Below are positions 53,022 to 64,000 of a stretch of 64,000 bases of DNA, piece by piece. The position numbers and the translations under genes are program-made. Source of the DNA: Erodium maritimum (taxonomy: Eukaryota; Streptophyta; Magnoliopsida; Geraniales; Geraniaceae). Location: positions 72,495,020 through 72,559,019 of the forward strand of contig OY997588.1 of NCBI GenBank assembly GCA_963921825.1, written 5' to 3'. The notes beneath the pieces are model-generated. The model did no database searches. It saw only the letters and a list, made by a program, of their open reading frames with translations, and was not told the DNA's origin. The first letter of the stretch is position 1, and each line of letters opens with the position of its first letter.

Positions 53022-56000
53022 ATCTCCCACTTGCCCTAGTTCCATTCTAAACTCCAATATGTCCCCATCGACTTTACATGTCTAACATGTACAGGCAGCG
53101 ACACTGCCTTAGTCAAAGGGTTGGCTATGTTATCATCTGTTGTAATATAGGTTATCTTCACTTCACCTCAGTTCAGTATTTCTCTGATGAGGTGGATACG
53201 CCGCAGTACATGTTTGGATTTGTTATACGATCTGGGCTTTTAGCTTGCGCAATGGCTATTGTGTTGTCGCAAGATGGATTCACCGGGTTGGATGAGTTTT
53301 TAATTACATCCAGCCCTGCCATGAATTTCCAAATCCACATAGCCTCTTTAGCTGCCTCTGCAGCATCCATGTACTTGGCCTTTGTCGTAGATTCGGCAAC
53401 GGTATCTTGCTTTACACTCTCCCAGCTAAAGCTCTGCCATTCAGCGTAAACACATATCCTGATTGACTTCTAAAGTAATCTGGATTTGTCTTGGAAAACT
53501 AGCGTCTACTCATCCTTCGACGACTAGTTCAGCATCATCTTTCCCCCGGGTTAGAATGATGTGTACTGGTACAACATAAGGCTTACGAGACGTCTGGTCT
53601 CATACATGTCATGGCATATATGATCGATCCTGTCCCCAGGCGCATAGGATTCTCATCATCCTTTTAAGCTCATCAGGTGTCTTAGGACATTGAGTCTTGC
53701 TGAGATGAATGCCATGACTAGTGGGTAAGAGTCATTTCTTTGAATCGAGCATTAAGAACCAACTCAATGCCTTGTTCACATAGGTTCCCTGACTTAAATC
53801 CAAGACCCTCTTGGTGCGATCTCTACATATCTTAATCCTAAAGATATAAGAAGCATCGCCTAAGTCCTTTATTGAAAAACACTTCCTCAACCAAGCTTTA
53901 GTCTCGTGCAAGGTTGGGATGTCGTTTTCAATGAGAACCAGAAAGGTAATCTTGCTCCCACTAGCCTTCTTATAATTGCAAGATTCATCCTCGTTCTTGA
54001 TTAAGCCAAATCCAATTACAGCTTCATCAAAACGAAGGATCCAACTCCGAGAAGTTCGTTTCAATCAATAAATGGATTTCAACAACTTATAAATCTTTCC
54101 CTTATTCTTCGGATCGTCAAAACCTTTTGGCCGAGACATAAAAACGTACTCAATCAAATTTCCATTTAAGAAAGCGGTTTTGACATCCACTTGCCATATC
54201 TCATGATTATGATACGCAGTTACGTCAAGAAGAATTTGGATCGATTTTGACCATAGCCACTAGGGAGAAGGTTTCCTCATAGTCAATCCATTGGATCTGC
54301 CTATAACCTTTCGCCACCAGTCGAGCTTTGTAGGTCAGAGGGTTGTCGTCCATGTCCATCTTCACCTTGAAGATCCATTTGCATCCGATGGTCCTCACAC
54401 CATTGAGGGGATCAACCAGTTCCCAGACTCGGTTGTCCGACATGGATTGCATTTCCTCCCTCATGGCTCCCAGCCATAACTCGGAGTTGGACCCATCCAC
54501 GACTTCCTGAAAGGTGGCTGGATCATCGTGATCCACCATGACTTCATTGTCACCTCCTGATACCATATCTTGGAGGTGGAAGATTGATCCTTTCAAATCT
54601 CCTTGGACCTTCCGGAATTGTAACAGGAATTGATTCTTACTCTACGACAATCTCTGGCTCCTTTCTACTGGGTTGTCAATTGGTTTAGACAGATCTGTAC
54701 CATCCTGAATTTCTTCGAGATGCACAGTCCTCCCAATGACGTCTTTGGAAACAAAACTCCTTTTCCATAAAGACCCCACCCCAAGCAACGAACACCATGT
54801 TCTCACTGGGATTGTAGAAGTAGTATCCCCTTGTTTCTTTGGGATACCACACGAAGGTGCATATCTCAGATCTTGGTTCAAACTTAGTCGAAACCAAATG
54901 GTTCTCATTAGCCTCGCAACTACAAATCTTTAGGAAGGACAAAGCGGGCATTATCCCGTACCATTTTAAAATAGTATACCTTCCACACCCTTCGTCGAAG
55001 CCCGATTCACTATGAATGCGGTCGTCTCTAGAGCATAATCTCAGAAAGAGATTGGGAGATCAGTCCAACTAATCATGGAACTGACCACTGTCTAACAATG
55101 TCCGATTTCTCCGTTTGGCTACACGTTTCAACTACAGTGTCCCAGGAGGAGTCCATTCCAAAAGGATCTCATTCTGTTTAAGATGATCTAATAACTTTGT
55201 GGTCAAGTATTTTACACCTCGATCCAATCGAAGTGCCTTAATACCTTTGTCGAGCTGGTTTTCTACTTTAGTCTTAAACTCTTTGAATTTATCAAAAGCT
55301 TCAGACTTATGACTCACCGAATAGACATAACCATATTTACTGTAATCATCAGTAAATGTGATAAAGTATCTAAAATCCCTCATGGCAAGTGAACTTATTG
55401 GTCTACACACATTCGAGTGTATCAGCCCCAATAATTCACCCACCCTTTCATCGCGATCGATAAAGGGCACTTTAGTCATTTTGCCCATCAAACAAACCTT
55501 GCACCTATCGATCGAATGGAATTCGAATGAACCTGAAAGCCCGCACTTCTGAAGTGCTGATAGGCGCTTCTTGTTTATGCGGCCCAAATGACAGTACCAC
55601 AACAGAGTTAGGTTTAAATCGTTGGATTTAGACCTCTTGGTATTAACATTATATATAGAACTTGAGGCATTGTTACCCATATCTAATATGTACAATCCTC
55701 CAACCAAGTCAGTACTGGTATAAAACATATCATTGCATAGAACATTGAAAACTCCATTTCCAATATTAACATTATATCCTTCCTTGTCAAACACGGATAC
55801 AGATATAATATTCCTACTAAAAGTAGGTATGCAATATACATTATACAATACTAAGACAAGGACACTTGGCAAAGCAAGACTCATGGATCCTACAGCAGTT
55901 GCCACAACTCTGAGGTCCACTTCGTGCTTTCCAAACCTCTCCTACTTTCAGCCACCATATATTAGTGCATGTGTGAGATTCAATCCTGGTATCTAATACC

Positions 56001-58103
56001 CATGAATCTTTGGAAGTAGAGAGATGTAGCTCTATAGAGTTAATACCGGATGAAGGCACGATCCCACCGCCCTTCCTTAGATCATCCAGGTATCCTGATG
56101 AAGGCACAGTCCTACTACCCTTCTTCATATCATCCAGGCTATTTGATGAAGGCGCAGTCCCACTGCCCTTCTTCAGATCAGCCGTGAACTTCCTGTAATC
56201 CCGGTTCCAATGACCAGGCTGTTGGCAGTAGAAGCAGACATTCTCAGGTGTCTCATCTTTCCCGCCAAGTGTGCATGGGCCTCGCCGTTGCCACTTCCAA
56301 TTCCCTTGTTGACCATCAGAATATCCTTAGATCCCAGATCCCTGATATATTCTTCTCAGCAGTTAATGACACTCCATGTAACTCTGATATGGTCTTAGAG
56401 ACAGCCTTGTGAAGGAAATATTCTTTGCGTTCAGACTTGAGGACTATCCTCAAAATTCTGTACCAGTCCAAATAGTTTGTCCCATTTACTTGACCCTGTC
56501 AAGAATGGTTTTTAATGACAAAGTATTAATGTTCGCTGAATTTTCCATTTGATCTACAACAGATAAAATTCAATCAGTAATCTGAATAAATTTTATGAAG
56601 ATCAAGCTTAAATACCAACAATCAATTCTAAACCTTTAGAATCTGAAACCAAGATCCTTGATTCACTCGATTAAGCTGAACTAATGCTCACCACTTAATA
56701 GAGCTATGTAGGTAAGACTCCATCCAATCACATCCAATGTGACTCTTGGCTAGGGTATGTACTTATGTACACGGCTTACCCTATCTGTTACCCTAGCTCA
56801 ACCTCAGACTGAGAATCGTAGTCGGGTCCACCAATTTTCAACTATGGCCCGTCACTATGTAGGTGCTCCGCTAATGCGCACGACACCCACATATGTCGTC
56901 CAAACCTACTACCCCGCTTTCCCATGGATGCTCCGCTAATGCGCACGACACCCATAGGACGGGGAGGTAGTAAGGTGTTGATAATTGGGAGGTATCGGAC
57001 ATGACCCGTTTTTACTTGTCCGGTTGTGTTTAAAACTTTGACACATCCTAGATGCAATGAGCACATCAACTACATTCCAAATGCAATGATGCCTCAAATT
57101 ACATCCAATGCAATTCTTCCTTCGAACCCGTCAACTACATCCAATGTAATGACGCTTCTAAGGGCTCTCACACAAGGATTAAAATTCCAAATTTATCTTT
57201 GCATTTGAGGTGATATGCTCGGTAAATAAAGTTAAGCATGCAATTCTAAAACACGTAGAATTAATCATGCATAAACTAAACCAAGCATAAAGCGATAAAT
57301 GTTCACATAACAGCCCCCTAAACTAACTCCCACTAGCTTCTTGAGCTCCACCGACTTCAAGCCGATGCCAACACCCGAAAAGACACCAAATGACCTTTTC
57401 GCCCTTTCTTCGTCTTGAGTAAAGTATTACAATTTAATACACGACTCGCAGGTCGGGAATAAATAAATATTACAAACAAGTGGTTCGACGACCACACCTT
57501 GAAAGAATAATTACACGCTAACTCTAACGGCTCGCAGGCCGTGAAAAGCGATAAATAATTAAATCGAGCTCGGGGCTATTACGTACACCATGCCAACAAC
57601 ACATCACACATCGTGTTATCAAACAAGCATGTTATCAAACATCATGTGATTTTCCAGTTTTATTTAATAGCCAAGTTTCGAAATTTTTTGATGCTCGGTT
57701 TATCGAAACCGTTCAAAAATGAAACTTTTGAACATTTGATCTTCGAGTTCGTCATGACGGTTCCAAACTCGTCATAACTAACAAAACGGTTTAGTCTTGG
57801 CACATCAACCATCCAATGGTCATGCTTGGCCTAGCTCCGTCCAACAGAGCCCCGTTTGGTCCCGGTTTCGGCTCCCCGAGAGTCCCGCTCCCGAGACCCG
57901 AAAAATCAATTTTTTTCAAAATTTCCAGATTTGAAATAATTTTCAAAAATTCATTTTACATGCATAAAATCCATAAACAAGAATTTAAAACATGTTATCA
58001 AACAATTTAGCAAAACAACATGCCAAAAACGAAACTTTCAAGCAAAACCGAAACTTTGAACACCGTCTTGTGAATCCCGGAGGTAGCACGGCTCTGATAT
58101 CAC
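53022..58103 (-). mobile_element. C1 Copia internal region
   Basis: From the right on the minus strand: long leader (58100-57100), gag remains including a CCHC-like region near 56230, GAG-pre-integrase and integrase ('CHLGRINKKRLSALQKCGLS', 'FTDDYSKYGYVYSVSHKSEA', 55920-55132), integrase C-terminal and linker (54951-54642), reverse transcriptase (54596-53732), and an RNase H end ('MDAAEAAKEAMWIWKFMAGL', 53370). Domain order PR-INT-RT-RH is Ty1/Copia. The lineage is not resolved; LTR length would suit Angela-type elements. Confidence 0.88.
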
Positions 58104-59776
58104 TGTTGGGTCTCGAGGTAGGGTTGGAGATGAACCAACTCGCAGCGGAAAATCAATGAAAACCAAGAGACGATTAAACCATGAAACAACTAACAAAGAA
58201 TGGATTCACAAGAGAAAAATTCAGCACTATTTCTTACCAAAACAAGAACACCGGTTAACGAATGATTGGCTTGAGTCTCCAAGATGCCTACGTATCCACA
58301 TGGGAATCAAAGCCACGTAGTTCTTCTCTTTGAGGACTCAAGAACACAAAAATGGAGGTGGAAACTAGCCAAACCCGAAATGGCCATGGGAGAGGGAGAG
58401 AAAATGTGTTCCCTATTCTTGTCTTGTGTATGTTATGTTGAAAAAAGATGACTTAAACATAACAAACCCCATACTTGTCCAACTAAAGGCATGGGACAAG
58501 CATGGTGACAAGTAAGGTGTAAATAGGACAAATTATGGCAAGACAAGATTGGGTTAGGTGGTGAATCACCAACACCTTAATCCTTGTCTTGCTTACTTAG
58601 TACTAATTAATCAAGACTTGATTAATTATTTCCATGGGCCTTTCATGGGCCTCTTGGAACATGGCCCGTGGCCATTTCCAATGAGGTCCCGTGATTCGCT
58701 CATCGCCTCCAAGCCTTCCATACCGGAAATGTCCAACATTATCCGACGTGATCAATCCCAAGACTCCAAGCCTTGTCTCGATCCGTAAAGTCCTATTCAC
58801 TTACGGGGCACATGACCCAAAACCCAGTTTTGGTCATGTCCCGAGACAACTCCCTTTTGGCCATTCTCCATAAATGTGTCAATGAGTTTCATCCTCCGGT
58901 GTGACCCTTAGGTTTATACATGTCAATAGATCAACGTAAAATCCCATTTTACTTGATCCTATTCAAGTGGCAACTAACGAGACTTTAGTATTGCCTGACA
59001 CTGCATAGCGAATCGACCATGTCGTTTCTAACCTTTCTGTCGTCCCTGTCATTATCCTTTTATCTCCGATATCCTGATTGAGATAAGGCATAGAGCCGTC
59101 ATCCTTATTATTCTCAATCACTGTTCCTTGATATGTGAGATGACTGAAGATATGATACCCAGTATCATGTGCATGGCCATTCTATTCTTTCAGTCACTCT
59201 CGATCAAGCGGCCGAGAACCGATATCTTTCCCATACCTCAGTATGAGGGATAAATCCCTTAGCCGTCTTTCGTGTCACTCATGTAGCCCGTCCCCAAGCC
59301 AATCCTGGCCGTTATGGAAGCCCTGTTACGGACAACGTTAGGCTCAGGTCAAACTCAGTTGTTGACTACATAGCGATCACAAAGACTCCTTGGTCTAAGG
59401 ATACTTGACAAGCTACGACACTGAATATGTTCATGACTTAATCTATGGCACATATTCAAGGCGGGTCGTCCAATATCATGTCCCACATGATATCTATGAT
59501 CAGACTCTGGAATCCCATTCCAATGACTAACAGAACGTAAGCCATAAAGAGCCATCTTTCATACTAGTCGCTTCTAGTGAAGCTTTGTTGACTAGGGACC
59601 CATCGAGTGTGATCTATCTCTATCTATGGTTCTATTCGCATGGTGGGCATAGATCAGAGCACACATCGATATATTACTCCAACACATAAGTAATATAAAG
59701 CCGCTTTAATTTTATTGCTAACGATGATATATACATTTGGACATTTAGGATTGAATTACGGCCACTAAGACTAACA
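58104..59776 (-). repeat. C1 5' LTR of innermost element
   Basis: A 1673-bp partner of 51349-53021. The PBS lies directly to its left. Confidence 0.93.
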
Positions 59777-59884
59777 CAGAGAACTTATCGATGTTAGAAT
59801 TACTGGAGGCATATGACCATGCCCGGAGGTTGATTGCGAACTTATCGAGATTAGGAGTACTAGAGGCATATGACCATGCCCGGA

Positions 59885-60830
59885 GGTTGATTGTTTAATT
59901 TATGTCTTGGGTGGCCATGAGAGCCCGTATTATTATTGTTGGTGTCTTGGGTGGCCATGAGAGCCCGTGTTTATTGTTGGTGTCTTGGGTGGCCATGAGA
60001 GTCCGTGTTTATTGTTGGTGTCTTGGGTGGCCATGAGAGCCCGTATTATTATTGTTGGTGTCTTGGGTGGCCATGAGAGCCCGTGTTTATTGTTGGTGTC
60101 TTGGGTGGCCATGAGAGCCCGTGAGGTTGTTGAACCCGAGTCTTGAATGTCGGTATGTCTTGGGTGGCCATGAGTGCCCGTGGGGGTTGTTGAACCCGTG
60201 TTTTACCTTTGGTGGTTTGAAAGGCCGTGAGTGCCCGTGGGGTTGTTGAGCCCGTGTCTTTACTGTTGGTGTCTTGGGTGGCCATGAGTGCCCGCGGGGT
60301 TGTTGAACCCGTGTCTTTACTGTTGGTGTGTCGTGGAGGCCGTGAGTGCCCGTGGGGTTGTTGAACCCGTGTCTTTACTGTTGGTGTGTCGTGGGAGGCC
60401 GTGAGTGCCTGTGGGGTTGTTGAACCCGTGTCTTTACCGTTTGTGTGTCTTGGGAGGCCGTGAGTGCCCGTGGGGTTGTTGAACCCGTGTCTTTACTGTT
60501 GGTGTGTCGTGGGAGGCCGTGAGTTCCTGTGGGGTTGTTGAGCCCGTGAGTTACTGTTGGTGGTTTTGAGTGGCTGTGAGTGCCCGTGGGGTTGTTGAGC
60601 CCGTGAGTTACTGTTGGTGGTTTTGAGAGGCCGTGAGTGCCCGTGGGGTTGTTGAGCCCGTGAGTTACTGTTGGTGGTTTGAGAGGCCGTGAGTGTCGTA
60701 GGGTTTTTGAGCCCGTGAGTTACTGTTGGTGTGTCTTGGGAGGCCGTGAGTGCCTGTGGGGTTGTTGAGTACGTGTTTTACGGTTGGTGTCTTGGGTGGC
60801 CATGAGTGCCTGTGGAGTGCTGAACTTGTG
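59885..60830. repeat. Expanded minisatellite in Gypsy LTR
   Basis: More than fifteen units built on 'ggtggccatgagagcccgtg' and 'ggccgtgagtgcccgtgggg' with 'ttgttgaacccgtg' linkers, 37-60 bp each, grading from one subtype to another. It is the counterpart of about 5 units at 30290-30480 in the other LTR copy and accounts for most of their length difference. Confidence 0.9.
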
Positions 60831-61013
60831 TTGATTGCTGTTTGTTGAACTTTGTTTGTGATTGTGATTGTGGTTACCTGATGTTGGGGGCCGCTTCATG
60901 AAACGGGGGTCCACGAGCACACGCGTCTGCATGTTCAGACGGGGTAGGGGGCCCGCCCGACAACAAAGGGGTCCTGGCCGCGCGTGTGTGGTTTGGGGTT
61001 GTGAGGGTGATAG

Positions 61014-61150
61014 GTCGATAGCCTGATCCGACTTTGTGTCGATGAATTGCGATAGGTCGACAACCTGATCCGACTTTGTGTCGATGAATTGCGATAGGTC
61101 GACAGCCTGATCCGACTTTGTGTCGAGTAATTGCGATAGGTCGACCGCCT
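61014..61150. repeat. Minisatellite, about 42-bp unit, in Gypsy LTR
   Basis: Three to four units of 'gataggtcgacagcctgatc' plus 'cgactttgtgtcgatgaatt'. The relative at 30609-30950 has seven units of 48 bp, so unit length and number both changed. Confidence 0.88.
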
Positions 61151-61759
61151 GACCTGATTGAGATTGGTAAAGGGCGTGAGGGAGGTTACTGAGCAGTTGG
61201 TATGCGATCCTTTGTGATCTTGTTTGGTGTGCGATCCTTTGTGATCTTGGGTTTGCGTGGTGGTCTTTTGAGTCCTTGGAAGAGGTCGTGATCGTTGTGT
61301 TGGGTTTACATTACGAGTCCGAGTGTTGAGTCTTTTGAGAAAGTAACGGGTTGTGTGCCAGTTAAGTTACTTGAGTTTGGGGATGGTATTCCCGGTGTTG
61401 GGTCTAGTTTTGGTGTTACCGGCAATGTCTGCTAAGTATGCCGTAGTCAGTCTGTTATCTGTGGTGGTGAGCGAACGCTCACCCCTAGCTGCTTTTCCTA
61501 TAGGTACCGGTCGCAGGTTGGACTAGGTGAGCTTCCGAAGCTTGAAGAGCTGGAAGCGGGATTCTGGGTTTATTTTGAGTCTAGTGACGGATACCATACT
61601 TTTGTCCACTTGTTGGGACGTGTTTTAAGTTACAAATATTATTTTGTTGAACAAATGGTAATTTTAAAGTGATTTAATGTAAAAGGTTTCAAAATGTTTT
61701 ATTGTTTTAAAAGTTCACGTCCTGAGTTCGATTTACTGAAATTGGAGCGTGACAAATGT

Positions 61760-62734
61760 AATTCTTCCTTTGAACCCATCAACTACATCCAATGCAATGA
61801 CGGTTCTAAGGGCTCACATACAAGGATTAAAATTCCAATTTTATCTTTGCATGTGAGGTGATATGCTTGGTAAATAAAGTTAAGCATGCAATTGTAAAAC
61901 ACATAAAATTAATCATGCATAAACCTAAACCAAGCATAAAGCAATAAATGTGCACATAATAGCCCCCTAAACTAACTCCCACTAGCTTCTTGAGTTCCAC
62001 CAACTCCAAGTCCATGTCAACACCCGAAAAGCCACCAAATTACCTTTTCGCTTTTTCTTCGTCTTGAGTAAAAAATTACAATTTAATACACGACTCGCAG
62101 GTCGGGAATAAATTTATATTACAAATAAGTGGTTCGACGATCACGCCTTGAAAGAATAATTACACGCTAACTCTAACGGCTCGCATGCCGTGAAAAGTGA
62201 TAAATAATTAAAACGAGCTCGGGGCTATTATGTAGACCATGCCAACATCACATCACATATCGTGTTATCAAACAAGCATGTTATCATACATCATGTGATT
62301 TTCTGGATTTATTTAATAGCCAAGTTTCGAAATTTTTTGATGCTCGGTTTATCGAAACCGTTCAAAATTGAAACTTTTGAACATTTGATTTTTTGAGTTT
62401 GTCAAGACGGTTCCAAACTCTTCATGAATAACAAAACGGTTTGGCTCGACATATCAACCATCCAATGGTCATGCTTAGCCTAGCTCCGTCCAACGGAGCT
62501 CCGTTCGGTCCCGGTTTCGGCTCCCCGAGAGTCCCGCTCCCGAGACCCGAAAAATCAATCTTTTTCAAAAAATTCAAGATTTGAAATAATTTTCAAAAAT
62601 TCATTTTACATGCATTAAACCCATAAAAAAGAATTTAAAACATGTTATCAAACAGTTTGGCAAATTAACATGTCAAAACCGAAACTTTCAACACCGTCTT
62701 GTGAATCCCGAAGGTAGCACGGCTCTGATACCAC
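61760..62734 (-). mobile_element. C1 leader region of outer element
   Basis: Matches the untranslated leader at 57100-58103, with the PBS at 62721-62733. It continues the outer C1 after the Gypsy LTR insertion. Confidence 0.88.
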
Positions 62735-64000
62735 TGTTGGGTCTTGAGGTAGGGTTGGAGATGAACCAACTCGCAGCGGAAAATCAATGAAAACCAAGAG
62801 ACGATTAAAACCAAGAAAAAACTAACAAAGAATGGATTCACAAGAGAAAAATTCAGCACTATTTCTTACCAAAACAAGAACACCGGGTAACGAATGATTT
62901 GGCTTGAGTCTCTAAGTCGCCTACGTATCCACATGGGAACCAAAGCCACGTAGTTCTTCTCTTTGAAGACTCAAGAACACAAAATGGAGATGAAAGCTCG
63001 CCTTGGCCGAAATTGGGGAGGGGAGGGAGAGAAAATTGTGTTTCTTATTATTTTCTTGTGTTTGTTATACTGAAAAAATATAACTTAAACATAACAAACC
63101 TCATACTTGTCAAACTAATAGCATGAGACAAGTATGATGTCAAGTAAGGTGTAAATAGGACAAAGTATGGCTAGACAAGATGGGGTTAGGTGGTGAATCA
63201 CCAACACCTTAATCCTTGTCTTGCTTACTTAGTACTAATTAATCAAGACTTGATTAATTAGTTCCATAGGCCTTGGTTGCATGGGCCTTTCATGGGCCTC
63301 TTGGAACATGGCCTGTGGCCATTTCAACCGAGGTCTCGTGATTCGCTCATCGCCTCCAAGCCTTCCATACCGGAAATGTCCAACATTATCCGACACGGTC
63401 AATCCCAAGACTCCAAGTCTTGTCTTGATCCGTAAAGTCCTATTCACTTATGGGCACATGACCCAAAACCCAGTTTTGGTCATGTCCCGAGACAACTCCC
63501 TTTTGGCCATTCTCCATAAATGTGTCAATGAGTTTCACCCTCCGATGTGACCCTTAGGTTTATGCATGTCAATATATCAACGTAAAATCTCATTTTACTT
63601 TATCCTATTTAAGTGGCAACTAACGAGACTTTAGTATTGTCTGACACTACATAACAAATCGACCCTGTCGATTCTAACCTTTCCGTCGTCCTTGTCGTTA
63701 TCCTTTTATCTCCGATATCCTGATTGAGATAAGGCATAGAGCCGCCATCCTTATTATTCTCAATCATTGTTCCTTGATATGTGATATGACTTAATATATG
63801 ATACCTAGTATCATGTGCATGGCCATGCTATTCTTTCAGTCACTCTCGATCAAGCGGCCGAGAACCGATATATTTCTCATACCGTAGTAAGAGGGATAAA
63901 TCCCTTAGCCGTCTTTCGTGTCACTCATGCAGTCCGTCCCCAAGCCAATCCTGGCCATTATGGAACCCATGTTACGGACAACGTTAGGCTCAGGTCAAAC
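62735..64000 (-). repeat. C1 5' LTR of outer element, cut by window end
   Basis: Starts 'tgttgggtcttgagg' and runs to the window edge, about 400 bp short of the full LTR. Confidence 0.92.

Larger units (their letters stand above)
51349..59776 (-). mobile_element. C1 Copia with both LTRs, innermost layer
   Basis: LTRs 51349-53021 and 58104-59776 are both 1673 bp, with CAGAG duplications at 51344-51348 and 59777-59781. The uninterrupted target is seen at 30168-30180 in the related Gypsy LTR. The internal region of 5.1 kb has a polypurine tract at 53022-53032 and a PBS at 58090-58102. LTRs differ by roughly 1.5-2 percent by eye, suggesting around a million years or less at usual plant rates. 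Structure is whole but coding is broken, with about ten or more breaks. Confidence 0.93.
49654..61754 (+). mobile_element. Solo Gypsy LTR, split by a C1 Copia
   Basis: TGTAATAACC at 49654 to GAGCGTGACA ending 61754, flanked by 5-bp repeats AATGT (49649-49653, 61755-61759). The unoccupied site is visible in another C1 copy at 37712-37735. Without the Copia inside (51349-59776 plus its duplicated 5 bp) the LTR is about 3.67 kb, against 3.04 kb for the relative at 28487. No Gypsy internal sequence is attached. Confidence 0.92.
45111..64000 (-). mobile_element. C1 Copia, outermost layer of a three-level nest
   Basis: LTR 45111-46792, internal pol parts 46793-49653, an inserted Gypsy LTR, remaining internal and leader 61760-62734, then the second LTR from 62735 to the window end. 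The polypurine tract is at 46793-46803 and the PBS at 62721-62733, so sense is minus. The two LTRs differ at about 5 percent over the first 440 bp by eye, making this older than the C1 at 51349. The right end lies outside the window. Broken, with many breaks; gag was not found. Confidence 0.9.

Noticed and set aside
60049-60932. Minus-strand repetitive frames and regularly spaced units resembling a CRISPR-like array
   Set aside because: They form a graded minisatellite in an LTR of a plant retrotransposon. Units vary in length, the intervening bases are repeats too, and there is no cas-like gene.
1-64000. A compact multi-gene novel defence or biosynthetic system
   Set aside because: Apart from one kinase gene, all recognisable coding belongs to LINEs or LTR retrotransposons; no co-oriented host gene set exists.

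Overview
The window looks like a repeat-rich stretch of a flowering-plant nuclear genome, most likely a eudicot. Evidence: spliced plant-type exons with GT-AG introns, a plant USP-kinase gene, plant L1-type LINEs with RRM or zinc-knuckle ORF1s, and LTR retrotransposons primed by initiator-methionine tRNA. The species cannot be named from this. No rRNA, tRNA, CRISPR array or bacterial-type operon is present.

Left part (1-18.6 kb). One host gene is supported: a universal-stress-protein-like plus receptor-like-cytoplasmic-kinase gene, eight inferred exons between 1366 and 18185, predicted 692 residues, frame open across all junctions. Its introns are swollen by transposons: a LINE ORF1 relic in intron 3, a small MULE-type MITE in intron 4, a LINE ORF2 relic holding a solo Copia LTR in intron 5, a 1.6-kb long-inverted-repeat MULE-like element and a 5'-truncated LINE tail in intron 6, and four short retroposons in intron 7. 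A further MITE lies just downstream.

Middle (18.6-25.2 kb). An ORF1-only LINE-like retroposon with an RRM and a poly(A) end, a 3.2-kb 5'-truncated LINE with a 13-bp target duplication, and about 1.2 kb of unrecognised sequence.

Right part (25.2-64 kb). Nested LTR-retrotransposon fossils. An old Ty3/Gypsy pol is split by later insertions. One Ty1/Copia family, called C1 here (LTR about 1.67 kb, sense polarity TGTTAGTC to CCCAACA), occurs several times. A chromodomain Gypsy (LTR 3.0-3.7 kb with internal minisatellites) sits inside two C1 copies. One of these is three levels deep: C1 inside a Gypsy solo LTR inside another C1, with 5-bp target duplications at both inner levels. A separate Tork/Tnt1-like Copia at 41292-44768 has almost identical LTRs and is the youngest insertion.

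I see one host gene and a layered transposon record, not a multi-gene pathway. I did not find a convincing undescribed system. The most unusual items are the large head-to-head LTR inverted repeat, the three-level nest with dated layers, the long-TIR MULE-like element made of a repeated 'tttatcaacac' motif, and the shortened USP-kinase.
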